This document shows, one piece after another, positions 53,816 through 61,900 of a DNA stretch of 64,000 nt. The DNA is taken from NCBI GenBank assembly GCA_032716605.1, contig CM064506.1, forward strand, positions 17,557,779-17,621,778, in the 5' to 3' direction. How positions within the stretch are numbered: the stretch's first letter is position 1; every line of letters begins with the position of its first letter. Below the pieces are notes generated by a model. That model worked only from the letters and a program-made list of their open reading frames with translations. It did no database searches and had not been told where the DNA came from. The translations under genes and the position numbers were made by a program. This stretch comes from Paralithodes platypus. Lineage: Eukaryota > Arthropoda > Malacostraca > Decapoda > Lithodidae.

Positions 53816-54068
53816 TAAGATCATTGGGTATATTGATGGTGATTTACCTTTCTAACTGGTATAAGATGGGGTATATTACCACCAATATATATCATTGGGT
53901 ATATTGATGGTGATTTACCTTTCTATATGGTATAAGATGGGTTTATTACTACCAATATAAGATCATTGGGTATATTGATGGTGATTTACCTTTCTATATG
54001 GTATAAGATGGGTTTATTACTACCAATATAAGATCATTGGGTATATTGATAGTGCTTTACCTTTTTAT
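53816..54068 (+). repeat. 71-bp tandem repeat, about 3.5 units
   Basis: TCATTGGGTATATTGATGGT starts at 53821, 53892, 53963 and 54034, exactly 71 bp apart. The units are almost identical (the first and last have a few changes). AT-rich and without coding sense, it is probably a young minisatellite. Confidence 0.92.
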
Positions 54069-54069
54069 C

Positions 54070-55074
54070 TATATGAACTTAATACCATCAACATACCTTT
54101 AAATGGCTAGATTGTTATGGGCACTTTAACCCTTTTCATACCCATAATAGTCAACAGTGCAGGTATTACAACTTACTCTATAAACATACACCAACAACCT
54201 TAAACTTAAATAGAATATAAAACATTATTCCTACGTTAATTAGAAATTTAGTTATATATAATTGACCTTATAATACATATCAATATAAATACATTTGATT
54301 TATAGAAGAACCCCCTTCCGCAGTGGCACAAGCACCGATGGTGACCTCTACAGACCCTTTAGTGACAGAGAGCGGCCAACCTCCGCCATACTCATAACAC
54401 AGAGTAATCCAGCTAGCTCTCACAAACACCTCCTCCTATCCATTTAACTACACTAAACAAGCACCTCACTCTTTTTTTCTAGCATTGTACACCAACAAAA
54501 AAAATATATATATATACAGTAAATGTATTTGGCTCTCACTCAACTTTTGTTACAGGATGCTTTGCCTTTTGTCTCCTTCATCCACATAGACAAAAAAAAA
54601 CACAGTCGGGAATACTGGTAGGCCTACAGGATATATAGATGGCCGCTCTGTCTTACTACAGGGTCTCTAGTTAATACCACCTCGGCGGACGTCTTGGGGG
54701 GGGGGGGGGTCTCATAGGCTTCAAAATTATTGTTGAGGGTTTTGATTGATTTTGCCATTTTCGAGCAATGTATTTTCCGTTTGCCCCCAAAACTAAAAAA
54801 AAAATAATAAAATAAAAATACATAAAACAAAATAATATGCCTCCCCAGACCCCTTTCAATTTGTTTAATAGGAAAATGTCCTAACCTAAGGCAACTTTTC
54901 CTAAATTGCAAGTATATAGTACTCAACCAGGGGGGGCTGAGGAGGGGAGTGGGGGGCAAAAAGACCCCTCTGGCGTCATATAGGGTTAGCTTGGAAGACA
55001 TAATGTGATTTCAATGTTTTGATTACCTTTGGGGCGCGGCAGTAAAGAGATTAACGCACTATGCTGAGCTTGGG
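54070..55074. other. No gene recognised
   Basis: A decayed family F end lies near 54127 (AACCCTTTTCATACCC). G homopolymers occur at 54697-54709 and 54930. ORFs here are low complexity. It lies downstream of the AHNAK-like gene and might include part of its 3' region. Confidence 0.4.
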
Positions 55075-55181
55075 TTAACCCTTTCTGGAATATGACCACT
55101 TTTTCTGCATTATTGAGGCTATCACTAGACGACTTTATTCAACCTTGAAGGAAATTGTACACTTTAAAAATTAACATTTAA

Positions 55182-55392
55182 CCCATTCAGTACCAGGGCC
55201 TTTTCATCATATTCTGGCAACTATGAGACAATTTTATTCAGCTTAGGAAGGACCTTTAGCAATACTGTAATAAGACTTCAAACTATCGCCATCAACCCTT
55301 TTAACTACCACAGATCCTTCCTAAGCTGCATAATATCGTCTAAATCTAGCTAGGATACAATATTATAACACATGTCGCTGGTACTCAAAGGG
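55182..55392. mobile_element. Family F MITE
   Basis: 211 bp between TTAA at 55178-55181 and 55393-55396. The ends are CCCATTCAGTACCAGGGCC and the reverse complement of CGCTGGTACTCAAAGGG. A further partial family F piece (55079-55160) precedes it, beginning with TTAACCCTTTCTGGAATATG. Confidence 0.82.
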
Positions 55393-55654
55393 TTAACTGT
55401 ATCAAAATGGTACATATAAAGAGTGTTTTAATCGTTTATGTATTCTAGTTCGAATAGATAAACCAGATAACACTGTCTTAATTCAGACTGAAAGGGTTAG
55501 CAGCGCGGCTTTGAGTGCTCACTATATTGCATTCATTGTTCTATAGGCTAAGCAATGACCAAAAAAATCAAGCCAAGTACAGCATAGCGTGACAGCTCTT
55601 AAAGGGGGCCCACCTCTTTTTGTTATTTTCTCTCTCTCCCTCTCTCTCTGGGTT

Positions 55655-55917
55655 GTGTCCATTCGGCCCCATTCAGCCTACTGTTTTAAGACGTTTATCC
55701 CCATCCAGGTGTCTATTTTTTCCAGGTGAGCGGTAGCGAGCCAGCATATTTTCATAAATGTTTTTGACAGCAGGCTAAATTTGTAAATTTTTCGATAGAA
55801 AAATTTCTCCGGCAAAGCCGGATTTCTTCATACAATGCTGGCTCACTATCGCTTGCCAGGAAAAAATTGACACCTGCATAGGAACAAACATCTTAAAACA
55901 GTGGGCTGAATGGATAC
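55655..55917. mobile_element. Foldback element W
   Basis: The arms are inverted copies. Left: CCATTCAGCCTACTGTTTTA, GGTGTCTATTTTTTCC, GCGAGCCAGCAT. Right: the reverse complement of ATGCTGGCTCACTATCGCTT, then AATTGACACC, then CTTAAAACAGTGGGCTGAAT. Each arm is about 95 bp, around an AT-rich centre containing CCGGCAAAGCCGG. No clear target duplication. It lies just downstream of the AHNAK-like stop codon, so it may sit in the 3' untranslated region. Confidence 0.75.
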
Positions 55918-55990
55918 AAGCCAGAGAAAGAAAGAAAAAAAGCAGGTGACCCCCCTTAAAGGTTATATATCTCTACAGTGGCAACCGGAG

Positions 55991-58900
55991 CTACTGTGGG
56001 GGCTGGAGGGTTGGCGGAGGGGAATCAGGATCAGAAGCGGAGTGATGAGGATGCGCGGGTGTGGATATGATCAGTGTTTGGCTAAGGCTTCCTTCGTTGA
56101 CTGTATACCGGCCTCCGTCCACGGTAATCTGCGTGAAGGACTTTTGTGGCATAGACTTGTCGGTACTCAGGACGTAGGCCGGGAAGTTGCTGCCATTTTC
56201 GTTGTTGTCAAGAATAATTGTGTCACCCCCGGAAATATTGACCGTCTCTATGCTCACGTTCTCTGTGGTGATTGTTTCCATGGAAGATCCCTCAAGATGT
56301 GTAATGTCAGTTGTTACCACTACCGCACCATTTTCCCTGACGGTCACCAGTTGAGGAGGGGACTGTGTACGTGTGCTGCGTGGCTTAGGCGGGACTGGCG
56401 GCGGCAGAGTAGATGAGCCTCCAGCATCAACACTACTCACTCTTGGGGCCACTCTAACAGTCACAGCTTCTCTCTTACCTCCTTCCCCTATCAACCCAGT
56501 CTCCATCTCACTGTCGCTGCTCAGGCTGCTGCGACTACTGCTGCAACTACTGCTTGTCACAGTTTTCTGCTGAGAATTAACTTGGCGAAGTTGGACACTG
56601 AAATTGCTGATTTTCCGTTCATTGGGTGATGGAGGACGAGCCTGAACGACAACAATGCCATCTTCTGGTACACTTCCTGAGGCAACTTCTACACTGCTTC
56701 CAGTTATTGTGGCATCTCCATCAAATAGTTTGATTGTTGTGCCACCTGATGGAGCTGGGGTGGATGGAAGGGCGGGTGGTGACTCTTCATGATCTTCTGA
56801 ACTTGTATTGTGAAGAGTGATGCTATTTGTTGTGGTCTCAGAAGCTGTTACCCACTGAGTAGAGATATCTGTTATTGAGGTTGATCCACTGATTTCAATG
56901 TGAGAAATTGGTTCTCCTTCATCATATTCAGCTTCACCTTCCAGTTCAGTGTGAGTTATTCTAGGACTAACTGCTTCAGCTAAGCTTCCTTCACTGCCTC
57001 GTCTGAAGAGTAATGCTTGTTCTAATGTTCCCCACTGTTCAGCCCTTCTTAGTCCACCACCATCAACTCTCATTCCAACAGTCACTTCTTCCTCAATTGA
57101 TGTAGCTGATGAGTCTGGCAACTGCAAGCGGCGAAGATGACTTAAATTATGTTGGTTGGTAGAACTGGTGGCCTCGGCTCGTGTAAGATCCAAGGACATG
57201 GCTCGTTCCAAAATCACATTCACTGGGTCTGGCTCAATGTGAAGACGTGAAAGATCACCAAGAGATGCTGCCTTTCGCTTAAGCTCTTCTGAATCTGTTA
57301 GTGGATGCTTTGGTGTTGATGTATTCATTGGCTCAATAGAGGTGTGGATGATTGCCCGTTCGCCATCACTGTCTGAAGCAAGTGACGCTGCATCAGGAAC
57401 GTTCATGTAAGGCGCTCTTCTCTCTGACACTGTTCTCTCTATTACTTCTACTACTTCTGTAGCCCCAGATGGAGGTTGGTAAGATTTAAGTTTGACTTCT
57501 TTTACAACCACAGTCGTTCTTGCTGCCGGTATGGGGTCTGGGCCAGGAGGCTTAGGGGCACGGCGCTTTGTTGCAAAAAGTTCAGAGTCAATTGATTCTT
57601 CAGTTGTGACTATTTGAGGGAAAACAACATCAACTTCTCTTCTTGTTACCTCAACTGTTTCCACTACTTCAACATCGACTGGTCTCTCGTTAACAGTCAC
57701 TTCAGTCATGCCTGTTGTTACTTGCCTACTTCTTCCCCTCCCTCTCTTTCTCTTCTTTACCTCGGTATGGCCTTCATTTTCCTCATCAGAACTGGAGGAG
57801 GAACTTGATGAAGATAAGCTGGATTTTTCAGAACGCTTTCTCCTGTTATCTTTAGCAGCTGCGGCGGCAAGGGTAAGAGCATTTTCCTCCGAGGTATTCA
57901 GGATATCCTCTTCTACCTTCTTGTTCTTCTTATCCTTTTCTTTCTTTTTCTTGGCATTCTTCTTTCTCTTAGCTTCAGCTGCGGCAGGGTGATCATTGAC
58001 CGCTTCTTCACGAGTAACTTCATCTTCACTTGAGTGGCTGTCATGTCGCATCCTATTGATTTCTGTCTGAATCCTGCCTTTTAAATTCTTGAAACCCTTA
58101 AAACCCAATCGTATTCCTTTGCTCTTGGGTTCCTTATTCTTTTCTTCTCCATGGGTATCAAAGTCTACTCTTTCCTCTGCATCAGGGCCTTCCGAATCAG
58201 ATGTATTTCGTCCACTTTTGTTCCTGAATCCAAATCCAAGACCTTTCTGAGATTTTGATCTTGAAGAGGTGGTGTCTTCTCCTCGTGCATCCATTGAGTG
58301 TCTCTCCTCAACTTCTCCTCCTTCAGAATCAGATCTCATTTCATATTTGCCCTCAGCCTTCCCAAATCCTTTGATGCCAAAATTCAAACTTGATCTAGAT
58401 TTTGACTTTATTTCCTCTTCATGTTCTGGCTCTCTATGTGCAATTTCAGCTTCTGCCTCCCCTCCATCCATGTCATAGCTTTTACTCTTTCCTTTGAAGC
58501 CAAAGCTTAGACTTGGCTTCAGTTTTTGCTTTACTGGCCCACTTTCTGCTTGTGGATCTGTGCCAACTTTTTCTTGATCATTATTGTCTTCTGAATCTGA
58601 GCTCTTACTCCCTCTACCCTTGAAACCAAAACTAAGGCCACCCTTGACTTTCGGCCTTGACTTTTCATCATCCACATCTCTCTCCCCTGGAACTTCGGAC
58701 ACCTTTTCTGTGCTGTCTTCTTCAGTGTCGGAGGATCGAGAGAAACCCTTAAAGCCAAAGCTCATTTTTCCACGGCTCTTTTTCTTGTCTTCTTTGATAT
58801 GTGGACGGTCGGGGTCAGGGGTCAGTGAGGTTGGCTCCTTAGTCTCATCCTCACTGTCTGAAGATCGCCGTAGACCTGTAAAACCAAACCCGAGGCCAAA

Positions 58901-61900
58901 TTTGTGTTTAACTTTCTTGTCATCTTCATCTTCATCTTTAGGTTTGAGTTTACCTTTGAGTTTCTGCCCTTCTACTTCTACTGCCGTTGTAAGGCTCGGC
59001 ACAGCAGGGGCAACGGACCTTACTTTAAACTGAGGCCCTTCGACTCCTGCTGATATTCTTCCTGCTTCAATATCCGGAAGATTAGCCGATATCTCTCCTC
59101 CCTTCACATCTACTTGAGGCCCTGAAACTTTTCCAGCTGATACTTGAAGGTCACTTGATGCTTCCGAGATCCCTCTCGTCATGGCTGCAACCGTGCCTTC
59201 GGGAACACCAACATTTGAGGTTTTAATCTCAGCCTCAAAATTAAGTGGATTTAGTTCACATTCCGGTGCATTGAGGTTAGTGTCTATACTAACTGGTCTA
59301 ATTTCGGCCTCAATTGGTGACATTCCTTCTTGTGAGTCTAAACCTATATGTTTCTTGAACCCTTTGAAGCCAAAAGCCATACCAAATCCAGGTGAATGAC
59401 GGGTGTCATCACTTTCATACCCTGGTCCAATCATGTTTCCAGGTATCTCAATCTCTCGAGTTGCACTGGCCCTTATGCTTTCAGACTCCAGGTCAACTTC
59501 GGGAAGGTCGATTTTGGCTTTCTTCATGTCAAGGTCTGCCTCAGGAAGATCACACTCAACATCAATATCTGGTGCTTCCACTGCAAACTCTCCACTTTTT
59601 TTGCCCTCATTCTTGTGGCCAAAGCGAAGATCTAGAGATGGTAAGTTGAAGTCAGGCGTCTTGAATCCAGATTTTTCCTTTTCGCTTCTGAATTCTCCAG
59701 ACTTCACATTTACTTTAGCATCAGGAACAGCATTGTCAGGCATGTTTATATCAATGTTCTGTCCTTGGATATACACATCTTGGTCCAATCCTCCCGCAAC
59801 ATTGATTGAAGCAGAGGGAGTATCACCTGATAAAGTTGGAGGTTGGAGGTTAAAGCTTGTTACATGTTTCTCTTCCATTTTGATGTTGGGTGTCGTGACT
59901 GAAATACCCAAGTTCTGCTTACCTCCCAAACTGCCTTCATATTGCTCTCCTTCTATTGCAGTAACTGTTCCTTCTCTCTCCCAAGCTTTCAAGCCAGGCA
60001 AATTTACATCTGGCCTTTTCATATTAATGTTGAATTGTTCTTTGTTGACATCACTCTCACCTACAATTCTGACATCTCCTTTGGATGACTTAGTGCTTAC
60101 AGACACACTCGGTATTCTGATATCAGGACCCTGCACGTTAACACCGTACCCATACCTAGACGTTGAATGCTCTGTGTCCATCTCCCCCATTTCACTGGAC
60201 AACTTCATATTGGGAAGATTGACATTTGGACCTCTTAGATTAATGTCATAATTTCTTTTATCACTCTCTTCTTTCTCTTCTTCATTATCAGAATCTTTCT
60301 CACCTTTCTCGCCTCGCCCTTTCAAACTGAAGCTAGGGAGACTTAAATCAGGCCCTTTGAATCCAAAACCAAAGCCCTTTTTCGTCTTTGTGGTTTCATC
60401 ATCGGAATCGATATCTGTGTCTCTGTCTTTCTGCCGTTTGCCATCATGTGTGCCAGATTTTAGGTTTATGCTAGGAAGACTGATATCAGGGCCTTTGAAT
60501 CCAAATCCGAATTTCTTTTTTCCTTTTGTGTCATCATCATCATCGGAATTGTCCTCCGACTTTCCTTCTTTCTGAGAATTCTTGAGACCAAGGCTTGGAA
60601 CACTAAAATCAGGGCCTTTAATTCCAAAACTGAAACCCTTTTTTGAGTTGTCCTTTTCTGATTCACCTTCTACACTGGTCTGTATCGTTGCGTCCAGATC
60701 ATGGGACGTGTTTATTGTTGGCAGGTTGACACTGGGATGTTGCAGATCAATGTTTGAACTTCTGAGAACAACATTAGGGCCCTTGATGTCAATATTAGGA
60801 CCACTTAGATCAACATTAGGACCACTTAGATTAACATTAGACTTTAAATCCACATTAGGTCTCCGGAGATCGACATTAGGGCCTTTAAGATCGACATTAT
60901 GCCCTTGTAATTCAGCAGTAGGGCCCTTCAGATCAATACTATAACCTCTCATATCAACATTCGACACTTTCAGATCAACGTTGGGGCCTCTAAGGTCAAC
61001 ATTGGGCCCTCTTAGATCAACATTGGGCCCCTTGAAGTCAACATTAGGACCTTGTACATCGACGTTATGTCCTCTTAAATCAACATTTGAGTCCTTGAAG
61101 TCAACATTAGGACCTTTTACATCGACATTAGGCCCTCTTAGATCAACATTGGGCCCCTTGAAGTCAACAGCATGACCTTTTACATCAACATTGGGCCCTG
61201 TAAAGTCAACATTAGGACCTTTTACATCGACATTGGGCCCTCTTAAGTCAACATTGGGCCCCTTGAAGTCAACATCACGTCCTCTCAGATCAAATTCAGA
61301 ACTTTCCAGGCCGATGTTAGGATCACGTAAGCCAATTTTGTAGTTGATGGATTTACTGTCCTTCATCTTGCTCTCCTCGCCATCATCATCAGATTCCTCC
61401 TCATCTCCTCTTCCCTTCATGCTGAAACTTGGCATGTTGAAGTCAGGACCCTTGAAGCCGAAATTGAAGCCTTTTTTGTCTTTCTTCTCCTTCCCTTCAT
61501 CATCGGATTCCTCTTCTTTCTTTTTATCACCCTTGCCTTCTCCCTTCAGACCCCAACTTGGCATACTGACATCTGGACCTTTGAAGCCAAAACTGAAACC
61601 TTTCTTGGATTTCTTCTTCTTTTTACCGTCATCGTCCGAGTCTTCGTCCTTCTCCTTGTTACTGCGGATGCCACCTTCAATGTCGACATTTGGCATTTTG
61701 ACATTAGGACCCTTGATATCAATATCAGGACCCTCAATGTCGACGTCGGTAGTGTTTATGTTTACATCGGTACCTCTTACCTTGAAATTGGGTCCCTTTA
61801 GGTCAACACCAAAAGATTTCTCGCCTCCCTTTCCTTCAGAATCGTTACTTTCTCTACTTCCTTTTCCTTCACCTTTGATACTGAAGTCTGGCATACTGAC

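Noticed and set aside
53816..54068. CRISPR-like array
   Set aside because: Units are contiguous 71-bp tandem repeats without unique spacers, in a eukaryotic context.
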